Part shown: one piece after another, positions 17,244 through 25,784 of the stretch
Numbering within the stretch: the stretch's first letter is position 1
Layout: every line of letters starts with the position of its first letter
Origin: Cyclobacteriaceae bacterium
GTDB lineage: Bacteria; Bacteroidota; Bacteroidia; Cytophagales; Cyclobacteriaceae
Direction: 5' to 3'
Assembly (NCBI GenBank): GCA_019638395.1
Contig: JAHBTX010000003.1
Location: 868,001 to 932,000, forward strand
Length of the DNA: 64,000 bases
Translations under genes and position numbers: made by a program
The notes under the pieces: model-generated
What the model saw: only the letters and a program-made list of their open reading frames with translations
What the model was told of the DNA's origin: nothing
The model's database searches: none

Positions 17244-18365
17244 ATGAAAAAGATTTGGGGTTGCATGTTAATGGTAATGATTTTGTTTGCTTGCAACCAA
17301 CAGAAGCCAGGTTGGGAGGTTTCGCTTTCGGGAAAGGTTGGCTTTCCACAAGCAGGTGAAATTTCAGTTAAAGAATTAAAGCAAGACAACACTGGAGCTA
17401 CCGATACCATTAAACTCAAAGCAGACTATTCTTATTCTAAGAAACTTTGGCTAACGGAGCCAGGGTATTATCAGATCAATTTTTACAACAAACAGGTTGT
17501 AACATTCATTCTGAATAAAAGCAATATTACCATTAATGTGGATGGGAACCGGCCCGATGGCTTTGTTGAAATTAAGGGTTCGCCCGATCAGGATTTGATT
17601 GCGAAGGTGCAACAAATGCTTGGTAATCTTCAAACCTCGCCCCAAATGGCAGAATTGGAAATGGAATTTGCGCAGGCTTCAGCGCAAGGCAACCAGGCAA
17701 AGGTAGAGGAACTGCAACAACAATATCTTGAGCTGATGGATAGGGGATATGTACAGGTTGCAGATGTTATTCGCGAAGAGCCAGCCTCGCTTGCTGTTAT
17801 GAATCTGCTGCAACAGAATGTGTTGGATAAAGATAAGTTTTTTGACTTGTATGTAAGCACTGCTGAAAAGTTTAAAAAAGATTGGCCCGATTCGCGCTAC
17901 ACCAAAGAGTTTACCGAAATGGTGGACAAGATGAAGGTAACAGCTATTGGTCAAACAGCACCCGAAATAGATTTACCAAATACGGAAGGTGTACAAACCA
18001 AACTATCTTCGTTGCGTGGTAAGTATGTGTTAATCGATTTCTGGGCAAAGTGGTGTGGCCCTTGCCGCAGGGAAAATCCAAATGTGGTAAACGCCTATCA
18101 TCAGTTTAAGGATAAGGGCTTTGAAGTATTTGGCGTTTCGTTAGATCGTACCAAGGAAGATTGGTTGCAGGCAATTGCCGAAGATGGCTTGGTGTGGACA
18201 CACGTATCAGACCTAAAGTATTTCGAATCGCAAGCAGCTCAAACGTATAATATCAATGCCATTCCTTTTTCAATTCTGATTGATCCGCAAGGAAAGATTA
18301 TTGCCAAGAATTTACGGGGCCTTGCTTTGCATAAGAAGCTGGAAGAGGTGCTTGGTGGAATTTAA
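17244..18365 (+). CDS. TlpA-like thiol-disulfide oxidoreductase lipoprotein
   Basis: A 373-residue lipoprotein (signal KKIWGCMLMVMILFAC with lipidated Cys at the ILFAC site). The N-terminal part (about 25-125) matches the DUF4369-type beta domain seen before TlpA domains in Bacteroidota. A helical middle with a Gln-rich stretch follows, and the C-terminal thioredoxin-like domain has KYVLIDFWAKWCGPCRREN, with catalytic Cys271 and Cys274. The cis-Pro segment INAIPFSILIDPQGKI is present. It probably reduces disulfides in periplasmic proteins, for example in cytochrome c maturation or metal handling. It follows gatB by 5 bases and ends at a strong terminator. Confidence 0.92.
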   Translation: MKKIWGCMLMVMILFACNQQKPGWEVSLSGKVGFPQAGEISVKELKQDNTGATDTIKLKADYSYSKKLWLTEPGYYQINFYNKQVVTFILNKSNITINVDGNRPDGFVEIKGSPDQDLIAKVQQMLGNLQTSPQMAELEMEFAQASAQGNQAKVEELQQQYLELMDRGYVQVADVIREEPASLAVMNLLQQNVLDKDKFFDLYVSTAEKFKKDWPDSRYTKEFTEMVDKMKVTAIGQTAPEIDLPNTEGVQTKLSSLRGKYVLIDFWAKWCGPCRRENPNVVNAYHQFKDKGFEVFGVSLDRTKEDWLQAIAEDGLVWTHVSDLKYFESQAAQTYNINAIPFSILIDPQGKIIAKNLRGLALHKKLEEVLGGI

Positions 18366-18374
18366 AAAAAATGA

Positions 18375-18410
18375 AAATGAGGCTGATTCGAATTCAGCCT
18401 CATTTTTTTT
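18375..18410. terminator. Bidirectional rho-independent terminator
   Basis: The stem AAATGAGGCTGA / TCAGCCTCATTT (12 bp) encloses a 7-base loop. T8 follows on the plus side and an A-rich tract on the other, so it can end both the gatB-tlpA transcript and the convergent M56 transcript. Confidence 0.88.
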
Positions 18411-18421
18411 CGTTGATCAAA

Positions 18422-19993
18422 TTAATTCTTTGTGGGCTGGCCAATTACAACCATTTCTTCCGTAGTTCCATTTTCTTCTTTAGGCACTTCTAATTTTAAG
18501 GCTGTATTACCTAAACTAAACACAATAGGTACAACCATGCGCTGCCTTACAGTTTTTCCATCTTGCTTTGCAGGAATCCATGCTGGGGAATTGGCAACAA
18601 CCCGCAATGCTTCTTCATCGCAACCAGCGCCAATACCCTTAAGTGGCTTGGCATTCGAAATGGAGCCATCTTCATTAATAACAAATTCAATAAATACGCG
18701 GCCCTCAACTCCCTTGCGTCTGGCTTCGGCTGGGTACCGCATGTTGGCAGCTATGTACTTGTAAAATTCGGGCATACCGCCATTAGGTTCGGCCGAATGT
18801 TCAACAATACTATGTATTCCATCGATACTTAAGTTTAAAGTGTTGATTTGTTTTGCTTGTCCATCTTTGTTATAAATAAAGAAATTCCGAACCTCATTTC
18901 CTTCCTTTACAATTACGGGCCTTCCCTCTAAGCTGCTAATTTTTAACTCCTTTATAATTTCATCCATTTTCCGCTTTCCGTCATCGTTCATTTCAAGTAC
19001 ATAGAATTCAGTGCCAGGCATACCCTGCCGGGCTTTCTCTAATTCAAGTTGCACTTCTAGCGGATAGGATAATGCCATTGTTGAGTTATCAGCAACTTCT
19101 TTTACATTCTCAAGTAGTTGATCCTGACAGGCCACTACAACAAAATAGGTTGCCAGCATTAAAATAGCGGTAGCTATTTTCCATTGACTTATTTTTCTTC
19201 TAACAGTTTTCATCATGTTAATTCGTTTTAAGGTGAAGGAATTGGTAAAATGATTGGCGAGTACAAACCCGTTTTGTTGTAAAGCAACCTTCGCCAGCAG
19301 GCCGCAATACCGGTCCACATCCATGTTTTCAACCGAGCGCGCATCGGCTTCAAATTCATGAACCTGTACCAGGGATGTTTTATAAAACCAAATGATAGGA
19401 TTAAACCAACATATTGCCTGCAACACATGCACAAATAGAATATCAAATGAATGACCTTTTTTGATGTGCACCGCTTCGTGTTGCAGGATCTCTTCTTTCT
19501 CTGCCTCATCAATCGAATCTTTACCTGGAATAAAAATGTAATTGAAAAATGAGAAAATGCCTTGCACGTGAGTTGATTCGGCCACTGTGTACGTTTGCCA
19601 TTGATACCGCTTTGCCTGATAGAAAAACATAACAATGCGACCGATGCGAATAAACAACAGCACTAGAAGAACTACGGCCACTATCAGGTAAGCAGGAATA
19701 ACCCAGCTCCAGTAGTTGGTTGGAGTTGCTGAGGCAGATGCAGTTCCATTGCCTACAATCACAATTTCGGGTAACCACGTAGCCATAGCGGAATTACTGA
19801 GGGTAGGGATGAGGGTATTTTGGCCACTCGATATAGTAATGAGTGGAAATACAACCGAGCACATCATCGCGATAAGCAAAAACCAACGCTTGCTGGTAAA
19901 CTGAGTTTCTTTGCCCAACAATAAAATATATACTGCATAGAAAAAGATTAGCCCCAGGTTTAGCTCAAACAGGTAGTTCATGATTGTATTCAT
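18422..19993 (-). CDS. M56 (BlaR1-like) peptidase fused to a TonB C-terminal domain
   Basis: A 523-residue membrane protein. The N-terminal transmembrane helices (about 8-28, 37-55, 95-125) are followed by the M56 zinc protease motif ILQHEAVHIKKGHSFD (HExxH at 172-176), with the downstream Glu of VHEFEADARSVE as the likely third ligand. A fourth helix lies near 272-290 (IATAILMLATYFVVVAC). The periplasmic tail ends in a TonB-like domain (EGRVFIEFVINEDGSI, WIPAKQDGKTVRQRM). Such proteins sense envelope signals and trigger loss of the BlaI repressor by proteolysis. The TonB domain replaces the penicillin-binding sensor of BlaR1. Its ATG overlaps the blaI stop by 4 bases. The inducing signal is unknown. 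Confidence 0.9.
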   Translation of the reverse strand: MNTIMNYLFELNLGLIFFYAVYILLLGKETQFTSKRWFLLIAMMCSVVFPLITISSGQNTLIPTLSNSAMATWLPEIVIVGNGTASASATPTNYWSWVIPAYLIVAVVLLVLLFIRIGRIVMFFYQAKRYQWQTYTVAESTHVQGIFSFFNYIFIPGKDSIDEAEKEEILQHEAVHIKKGHSFDILFVHVLQAICWFNPIIWFYKTSLVQVHEFEADARSVENMDVDRYCGLLAKVALQQNGFVLANHFTNSFTLKRINMMKTVRRKISQWKIATAILMLATYFVVVACQDQLLENVKEVADNSTMALSYPLEVQLELEKARQGMPGTEFYVLEMNDDGKRKMDEIIKELKISSLEGRPVIVKEGNEVRNFFIYNKDGQAKQINTLNLSIDGIHSIVEHSAEPNGGMPEFYKYIAANMRYPAEARRKGVEGRVFIEFVINEDGSISNAKPLKGIGAGCDEEALRVVANSPAWIPAKQDGKTVRQRMVVPIVFSLGNTALKLEVPKEENGTTEEMVVIGQPTKN

Positions 19994-20361
19994 GGCTTTT
20001 TGCTTTTGAGGTTTTGTAACTCGTTCATCAGTTTATCTATATCGCCTACATTAAGATTGTTCTCCTTGGCAAAGAATGATACCAGGTTTTGAAACGAACC
20101 GTTGAAGTAACCTTTTACCATGTTGTTGAGGTAAAAGCGGGTGTAATTTTCTTTCGCTATAAGCGGAAAGTATTCGTGCGTTTTGCCGTAGGCCTTGTAG
20201 CCAACAAAACCTTTCTTCTCCAAAATTCTTACAATGGTAGATACCGTGTTGTAGGCCGGTTTGGGTTCAGGAAGTTGATCAATAATGTCTTTTACAAAAC
20301 CTTTTTTAAGAGTCCATAAAATTTGCATGATCTGATCTTCGGCTTTCGTTAGCTCTTTCAT
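19990..20361 (-). CDS. BlaI/MecI-family transcriptional repressor
   Basis: A 123-residue protein starting at the ATG at 20361 (a TTG two codons upstream is possible). The winged-helix N-terminus ELTKAEDQIMQILWTLKKG is followed by PKPAYNTVSTIVRILEKKGF and the wing YKAYGKTHEYFPLI. The C-terminal dimerisation helices match the BlaI/MecI/CopY family. It would repress its own operon, including the M56-TonB gene it overlaps, and be inactivated on signalling. A perfect 6-4-6 palindrome 25-40 bases upstream is the likely operator. No beta-lactamase gene is near. Confidence 0.93.
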   Translation of the reverse strand: MKELTKAEDQIMQILWTLKKGFVKDIIDQLPEPKPAYNTVSTIVRILEKKGFVGYKAYGKTHEYFPLIAKENYTRFYLNNMVKGYFNGSFQNLVSFFAKENNLNVGDIDKLMNELQNLKSKKP

Positions 20362-20385
20362 AGTCAACTATCAATTACGTTTCAA

Positions 20386-20401
20386 AACTAATTATTTAGT
20401 T
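20386..20401. promoter_or_regulatory. Candidate BlaI operator
   Basis: AACTAA-TTAT-TTAGTT is a perfect inverted repeat (6-bp arms, 4-base spacer) 25 bases upstream of the blaI ATG. A further half-site AACTAA lies at 20422-20427. Autoregulation from such a site is normal for BlaI-type repressors. The assignment is by position and symmetry only. Confidence 0.5.
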
Positions 20402-20446
20402 ATTAAATACAAATTCAACCGAACTAAATTTTTTAAGCAATAAAAA

Positions 20447-21097
20447 TCAATCAGTTATAAAGCAGTATGCCAGAATATTTGCACCCATTTGCAAGGCCTG
20501 CTGTCGCTTTTCGGTAGGTACATGGTGAATGCGCTGATCTTCCCAGCCATTACCCAAATCGCACTCGTATGAGTAAAAAACTACCAGACGACCTTCGTAA
20601 AAGAGGCCAAAGCCCTGGGCAGGTTTACCATCGTGTTCATGAATTTTAGGAAGCCCATTTGGGAACTTAAATTTCTGATGATAAATCGGATGCGAGTAAG
20701 GAACTTCGATCAATTCAAGCTCAGGAAAAACTTTTTTAAGTTCAAGGCGGATAAACTTATCTAAACCATAATTATCGTCTATATGTAAAAAACCACCACC
20801 TATTAGGTAGTTTCTCAGGTTCTGGGCTTCGTTTGCTGAAAAAACAACGTTACCATGGCCGGTCATATATACATACGGATAATTGAATATATCCGAACTG
20901 CCTGCTTCGGCCACCGCATCCTCAGCCTGAATGCTGGTTCCTAACTCTTTATTACAAAACTCAATCAGGTTGGGTAATGCAGTTTTGTTGGCGTACCAAT
21001 CGCCACCACCGTTGTATTTAAGCTTCGCAATTTTAATGGCCGGCTGCGCATGCAGCGTTAGTAACGGAACCAAGTAAATAAGTAAGGTTAATCTCAT
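20447..21097 (-). CDS. DUF4159 protein, exported
   Basis: A 216-residue protein with signal peptide (MRLTLLIYLVPLLTLHAQP) and the DUF4159 pattern: KLKYNGGGDWYANKTALPN, YVYMTGHGNVVFSANEAQNL, GGFLHIDDNYGLDKFIR, LIEVPYSHPIYH and a final FYSYECDLGNGWED. The fold is related to glutamine amidotransferase-like/flavodoxin-like domains that accompany MoxR-VWA clusters, but no such cluster is here. It is transcribed towards the BlaI gene's upstream region, alone. Function unknown. Confidence 0.85.
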   Translation of the reverse strand: MRLTLLIYLVPLLTLHAQPAIKIAKLKYNGGGDWYANKTALPNLIEFCNKELGTSIQAEDAVAEAGSSDIFNYPYVYMTGHGNVVFSANEAQNLRNYLIGGGFLHIDDNYGLDKFIRLELKKVFPELELIEVPYSHPIYHQKFKFPNGLPKIHEHDGKPAQGFGLFYEGRLVVFYSYECDLGNGWEDQRIHHVPTEKRQQALQMGANILAYCFITD

Positions 21098-21163
21098 AGC
21101 ATTAAAAATAAAAAACGGCTGCCAATTGGCAACCGTATATTTTTCGGAGTTGTTAATTTTACC

Positions 21164-21703
21164 TTAGAAGGCGAAACCTAATGTTAAACCAGTACGAATA
21201 CCGAAGCCGTCAAATACATCGGTATCAAAAGTATCCGAGCCACTTGTTACTTTCACATTTCCGCTTGAATACTGTGGTCCAAGGAAAATATCCAATGAAA
21301 TTTTTTCTTTAAAGATCCATTGCTTTCCAATAACCAAACCACCACCAAAGGTCGTAAACGTACCCTTCGATGCAGTTGATTCTTCTGTTAACTTAAAATT
21401 TTGATAACGAACAAAAGGAGCCAGGTAAACACCTGCCGGGGCCTCCGTTTCTGATAAATAAAACCGATATTCAGGGGTTAATCCAAATCCTGAAAACTTG
21501 GTGGATGCGGGATTATAAGAAGTAAAAAACGCTCCCAACTGAAAACTGCTGTTAGCGCTTAGCTTTCTTTCGAAAGAAGCATTGAATGTTTTTACAATGG
21601 GGCTGAAAATATTGATTTTAAAAACATTTTATTGCGCTTTTGCGGATGTAAACACACCGCCCGCTAAAAATACCACAAATACAATAACTAAGTTTTTTTT
21701 CAT
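21164..21703 (-). pseudogene. Outer-membrane barrel gene interrupted by TAA after the signal peptide
   Basis: An ATG at 21703 starts a perfect signal peptide (MKKNLVIVFVVFLAGGVF then TSAKAQ). The next codon is TAA (21629-21631), after which the same frame continues without gaps as NVFKINIFSPIVKTFNASF and then the 124-residue open part (MGAFFTSYNPAST) to a barrel C-terminus ending RTGLTLGFAF. Read through, it is a 179-residue small outer-membrane barrel of the family with NVFKINxxSPI starts. A single AAA to TAA change explains it. Translation from the internal ATG at 21538 would give no signal peptide. It is a nonsense allele or a sequence error. Confidence 0.85.
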
Positions 21704-21818
21704 GTGAAGTAGATTTGTTTAATCAAATATAGCGAACAATCATCAAAAAAAATTTTGGTTACCGATTAAACCTTTAACTGATGTAAGGTTCTAAGGCATG
21801 TCTAAAATTAATAAACGC

Positions 21819-22718
21819 ATGAAAACAATTTTCAAAAACGGTCTTGTAGTATTTACTTTAATCTCAATTACGTTCTTGTCTTCCTGCCTGGATGATAAGT
21901 TTGAACTTTCCGACCTGGATTCTCAAAATATAGAAAATGAAGCTGTTACTGACAGCTATTTTGAAGATGCCGAAGATATGTCGGCTCTTGCAGTGGCTGT
22001 GGAGCCCGCCAGCGAAGGTGGCCGGTTATCTTTAAATGGTAAAGTGGAAGGCACCAAACCTGCCGATTTTCGCTTTGAAGGAAACTGTGTTGTGGTAACG
22101 CTTGAAATGGCAGCAGATACGCAACCCGGTAATCCACATGGCTATATTATCATTAACTTTGGCGAAGGCTGTACCGATGCGCGCGGCAATGTTCGTAAAG
22201 GAATTATTAGGGTTGAGTTTAAAGGCAAACAGTTTTTACCGGGTTCAAAAATAATTACCACCTTCAATAATTATCATATCAATGGCATTAAGATTGAAGG
22301 TACGCGCACGGTTACAAACATTACCGGTAGTACTGCCTCTGCACCTAAGTTTGAAATTGTATTGGAAGATGGACGCGCTACCTGGCCGGATGAAACATTC
22401 GCAACCCGCGAAGGAAGCCATACCCGTGAGTGGGTGCGCGCTACAAATCCCGTAAACGATCAATGGCAGGTGCTGGGTTCAGCAACGGGTTCAAACCGCA
22501 AAGGAACACTCTATCAGGTAGAAGTAACCAAAACTCTTGTTTACAAACGTACATGTGCAGCCAGCAACCGGGTATTTATGGCCGTGGAGGGAACCAAAGT
22601 ACTAACGGTAGATGGTGGCCGGGTAATAACATTAGATTATGGAACTGGCGAGTGCGACCGGATTGTAACCATTACCATCAATGGCCAGTCGCGCTCGGTA
22701 ATAGTAAGAGGGGAATAA
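21819..22718 (+). CDS. Lipoprotein of unknown function
   Basis: A 299-residue protein from the ATG at 21819 (an ATG 7 codons earlier is possible). The signal KTIFKNGLVVFTLISITFLSS ends in a Cys lipobox (FLSSC), followed by an acidic tether rich in Asp and Glu. The mature part is mostly beta, with GKVEGTKPADFRFEGNCVVV, GYIIINFGEGCTDARGN, GSHTREWVRATNPVNDQWQV and paired Cys residues. Its last strand is VTITINGQSRSVIVRGE. It belongs to a set of Bacteroidota lipoproteins without known function. A terminator follows directly. Confidence 0.8.
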   Translation: MKTIFKNGLVVFTLISITFLSSCLDDKFELSDLDSQNIENEAVTDSYFEDAEDMSALAVAVEPASEGGRLSLNGKVEGTKPADFRFEGNCVVVTLEMAADTQPGNPHGYIIINFGEGCTDARGNVRKGIIRVEFKGKQFLPGSKIITTFNNYHINGIKIEGTRTVTNITGSTASAPKFEIVLEDGRATWPDETFATREGSHTREWVRATNPVNDQWQVLGSATGSNRKGTLYQVEVTKTLVYKRTCAASNRVFMAVEGTKVLTVDGGRVITLDYGTGECDRIVTITINGQSRSVIVRGE

Positions 22719-22737
22719 GCGCTTGTGGGGAGCGCGG

Positions 22738-22772
22738 AAAAGCCTGATGCCAATTGGCGCGGGCTTTTTTTT
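22738..22772 (+). terminator. Rho-independent terminator
   Basis: An AAAGCC...GGGCTTT hairpin with an inner GCCAATTGGC palindrome, followed by T8, just after the lipoprotein gene and before thyA. Confidence 0.8.
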
Positions 22773-22810
22773 GTTACCGGGTTAGGCGTAATTGCACTTC
22801 AAAATAAGTT

Positions 22811-23605
22811 ATGCGTCAATACCTCGATTTATTACAGTATATTTTAGATAACGGAGCCATAAAAACCGACAGAACTGGTACCGGTACCCGTTCTGTGTTT
22901 GGAAGGCAATTGCGATTTAACCTTGCTGAAGGCTTTCCATTGGTTACTACTAAAAAACTTCACCTCCGCTCCATTATTTATGAGTTGCTCTGGTTTTTGA
23001 AAGGCGATACGAATATTAAATATCTGAAAGATAATGGTGTAAGCATTTGGGATGAATGGGCTGATGAAAACGGAAACCTCGGTCCTGTTTACGGAAGTCA
23101 GTGGCGTAGTTGGCCGGCACCAGATGGACGCAGAATCGATCAGATCACCCATGTATTAGATCAGATAAAACAAAAGCCGGATTCGCGCAGGCACATCGTG
23201 TCGGCCTGGAACCCTGCCGAAGTAGATCAGATGGCTTTACCTCCGTGCCACGCATTATTTCAATTTTATGTGGCCGAAGGAAAACTTTCTTGTCAACTCT
23301 ATCAGCGCAGTGCCGATTATTTTTTAGGTGTACCATTTAATATAGCCAGCTACGCATTGCTCACGCACATGTTTGCGCATCAAACTGATCTGGAGCCGGG
23401 CGAGTTTGTGTGGACTGGTGGCGATGTACATTTGTATTCCAATCACTTAGAGCAGGCTCAGCTTCAGTTAAGTCGCCAGCCATATCCGTTACCACAGTTA
23501 AACATTCGCAGAAAACCCGACACGCTGTTTGGGTATGAGTTTGAAGATTTTGAAATTCTGAATTACCAGGCCCATCCATCTATAAAGGCACCTATAGCTG
23601 TATAA
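22811..23605 (+). CDS. thyA: Thymidylate synthase
   Basis: A 264-residue protein, the canonical ThyA length. It methylates dUMP to dTMP using methylene-tetrahydrofolate. It shows the folate/dUMP site motifs [18 protein letters not shown], the phosphate-binding [12 protein letters not shown], the nucleophile Cys in [13 protein letters not shown], and [20 protein letters not shown] and [12 protein letters not shown]. The C-terminus IKAPIAV is intact, as required for closing over the substrate. No folA (dihydrofolate reductase) follows, though it often does in Bacteroidota. The gene stands between two terminator-bounded units. Confidence 0.98.
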   Translation: MRQYLDLLQYILDNGAIKTDRTGTGTRSVFGRQLRFNLAEGFPLVTTKKLHLRSIIYELLWFLKGDTNIKYLKDNGVSIWDEWADENGNLGPVYGSQWRSWPAPDGRRIDQITHVLDQIKQKPDSRRHIVSAWNPAEVDQMALPPCHALFQFYVAEGKLSCQLYQRSADYFLGVPFNIASYALLTHMFAHQTDLEPGEFVWTGGDVHLYSNHLEQAQLQLSRQPYPLPQLNIRRKPDTLFGYEFEDFEILNYQAHPSIKAPIAV

Positions 23606-23642
23606 ATCAGCTTTTAATGATCTGTTTCAGACTTAAAGGGGT

Positions 23643-23650
23643 TATTTTTG
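23643..23650 (+). promoter_or_regulatory. Candidate -7 box for sdaAB
   Basis: TATTTTTG matches TAnnTTTG and lies about 87 bases upstream of the sdaAB ATG. A TTTC-type -33 sequence is about 20 bases further upstream. Confidence 0.35.
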
Positions 23651-23736
23651 CGGCTTGCTAAAAAATTACCCTTTGCGGGAGCATAAAATACCTTCAAAAT
23701 CAATCCTTTTTTAAAAGATTCCGTTAGTTACCGCGT

Positions 23737-24414
23737 ATGGCTGAAAAGAGTAGCATTTTTGACATGATCGGGCCCGTAATGATTGGACCGTCAAGCTCTC
23801 ATACAGCCGGAGTGGTACGCATCGCCCGTGCTGCCATCAAAATACTGGGTGGTATTCCCGATCAATGCGAAATTACATTTTACAACTCCTTTGCCCGCAC
23901 CTACGAAGGTCATGGCAGCGATCGGGCAATAATTGCCGGGCTGATGGATTATGGAACAGACGATAAACGGATTCGCGAGTCGTTAGAGATTGCGCAGGCA
24001 AAAGGTTTGAGCTATTCATTTAAATCGGTAGGAAATGCCTCAGCGTTACATCCTAACTCTATCCGGCTTAAACTCAAGCACGGAAAAAGATCGGTTGAAG
24101 TGTTAGGCGAAAGCAAGGGCGGTGGTGTAATTAACATTGCAGAGGTAAACGGCTTTAAGGCCGATTTCAGCGCGGCACTCCATACGCTCATTATTTTTGC
24201 CGATGATAAAAAAGGAAGCATCGCTTTTATAGCGAATGTATTAGCACATGACGACTGCAACATAGCAACCATGTCCGTTTCCCGCAAAGGCAAAAACGAT
24301 CAGGCATGTTTGGTAATAGAAATGGACTCGGGCATTAAGCCTGTAACATTTGAGTACTTACGGAGTCTAAGTTGGGTAAAAGAAGTGATTTATATACCGG
24401 ATATTGTTTTATAA
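23737..24414 (+). CDS. sdaAB: L-serine ammonia-lyase, beta subunit
   Basis: A 225-residue protein. The N-terminal serine dehydratase beta domain has the signature FDMIGPVMIGPSSSHTAGVV and continues with YNSFARTYEGHGSDRAI and HPNSIRLKL. The C-terminal ACT domain (HTLIIFADDKKGSIAFIANV, CNIATMSVSRKGKND) probably binds serine. The enzyme deaminates L-serine to pyruvate with a 4Fe-4S cluster carried by the alpha subunit. No alpha subunit gene (sdaAA) is adjacent: the next gene is a TolC homologue 5 bases downstream. The alpha chain must therefore be encoded elsewhere for activity. Confidence 0.93.
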   Translation: MAEKSSIFDMIGPVMIGPSSSHTAGVVRIARAAIKILGGIPDQCEITFYNSFARTYEGHGSDRAIIAGLMDYGTDDKRIRESLEIAQAKGLSYSFKSVGNASALHPNSIRLKLKHGKRSVEVLGESKGGGVINIAEVNGFKADFSAALHTLIIFADDKKGSIAFIANVLAHDDCNIATMSVSRKGKNDQACLVIEMDSGIKPVTFEYLRSLSWVKEVIYIPDIVL

Positions 24415-24419
24415 AACCT

Positions 24420-25763
24420 ATGATGAAAAAATTACTGTTGTGTTGCCTGGTAATAAGTGCATGGACAGCACAAGCACAAAACAAAAAAGTGTGGACACTG
24501 CGTGAGTGTGTGGATTACGCACTGCAAAATAACCTTACGGTTAAAACAAGTTTAATAAATGCCGAAACCAGCAAGGTAAACCTGGATCAGTCTAAATTTC
24601 AAATGCTGCCATCGGTAAGTGGTAGCGGTTCGTTTGGATATAATTGGGGACGCAACATTGACCCTACCACCAACTTGTTTGTTACCGATCGGATTAACTC
24701 ACTTAATTTCAATGCAAACTCGTCTTTATTACTCTTTAATGGTTTTAGATTGTATAATTTTTACAAGCAGAGTAATGTTGACAATGAGGCTGCCGCTGAA
24801 GACTTCATAAAAGCCAAGAATGATGTTATACTAAACGTAATTACCCTATATATAACTATTGTGTTTAACAAAGAGTTGTTGAACAACGCACAATCGCAGT
24901 TAACTACAACCACGCAGCAGTTAGAACGTACTCGTATCTTAGCGCAGGCCGGCTCGGTTCCTCGCGGTAATGTGTTAGACCTGGAGGCACAACAAGCCTC
25001 TAACGAATTAAACCTGATTACAAATGAAAATGCTGTTAACCTTTCCATTTTAAGATTAAAACAAGCACTGCAGATTCCGGCATCGCAAGCAATGGATATT
25101 GAAGTGCCGGCAATGGATGCAGATGATGGTACAATTTCCGAAACAGTCGATGAAATTTATTCTCGGGCTATCGAGCTTATGCCTGAAATACGAAGTGCCA
25201 AATTAAAACTACAAAGTTCGCTGTATGCCTATAAAGCTAATAGAGGTGCCTATTTTCCCAGGCTATCCATAGGCGGTAATTTATTTACGAATTATTCCAG
25301 CGCACGCGATATAGTAACACCCATAACACCAGATGGGTATAGCCGTTCAGAACAACTGAAGGATAATCTGGCTAAGTCAGCATCGTTACAATTGCAGATA
25401 CCGATTTTTAATGGCTACCAAACACGGGCATCTGTAAAGCGCTCGTATTTCAATACCCAACAGGCTGAAATTAATTTAACAAGTGCTGAGAATACGTTGC
25501 GGCAATCTGTTGAAACCTCGTATAACGATGCAATAGCATCTTCCAAAACATATCAATCAGCTTTAAAGTTGGTTAACGCCCGCGAAGAAGCGTTCCGGAT
25601 GTCGAAGCAACGTTTCGATAATGGAGCCGTAAATTTTGTAGAATATCAAACAGCCGAAAATTCACTCTTTCAGGCCAAGTCTGATTTAGTGCGGGCTAAG
25701 TACGACTTCATTTTCAAGAAAAAAGTGCTGGATTTTTACCAAGGCAAACCCATCGAATTTTAA
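24420..25763 (+). CDS. TolC-family outer-membrane efflux protein
   Basis: A 447-residue protein from the ATG at 24420 (MMKKLLLCCLVISAWTAQAQ signal peptide). Translation from an upstream ATG would overlap sdaAB and spoil the signal. It contains two outer-membrane efflux repeats of long coiled-coil helices. The first has WTLRECVDYALQNNLTVKTS and LEAQQASNELNLI. The second has LQIPIFNGYQTRASVKRSY and a final QRFDNGAVNFVEYQTAENSL. Trimeric TolC proteins form the outer-membrane duct for efflux pumps or type I secretion. The adaptor gene follows 21 bases later. Confidence 0.93.
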   Translation: MMKKLLLCCLVISAWTAQAQNKKVWTLRECVDYALQNNLTVKTSLINAETSKVNLDQSKFQMLPSVSGSGSFGYNWGRNIDPTTNLFVTDRINSLNFNANSSLLLFNGFRLYNFYKQSNVDNEAAAEDFIKAKNDVILNVITLYITIVFNKELLNNAQSQLTTTTQQLERTRILAQAGSVPRGNVLDLEAQQASNELNLITNENAVNLSILRLKQALQIPASQAMDIEVPAMDADDGTISETVDEIYSRAIELMPEIRSAKLKLQSSLYAYKANRGAYFPRLSIGGNLFTNYSSARDIVTPITPDGYSRSEQLKDNLAKSASLQLQIPIFNGYQTRASVKRSYFNTQQAEINLTSAENTLRQSVETSYNDAIASSKTYQSALKLVNAREEAFRMSKQRFDNGAVNFVEYQTAENSLFQAKSDLVRAKYDFIFKKKVLDFYQGKPIEF

Positions 25764-25784
25764 TCACTCCTTATCTAAACTATA

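Noticed and set aside
18380..18400. TTCGAATTC resembling a tRNA T-arm
   Set aside because: It is the loop of a strong terminator hairpin; no acceptor or anticodon stems are present.
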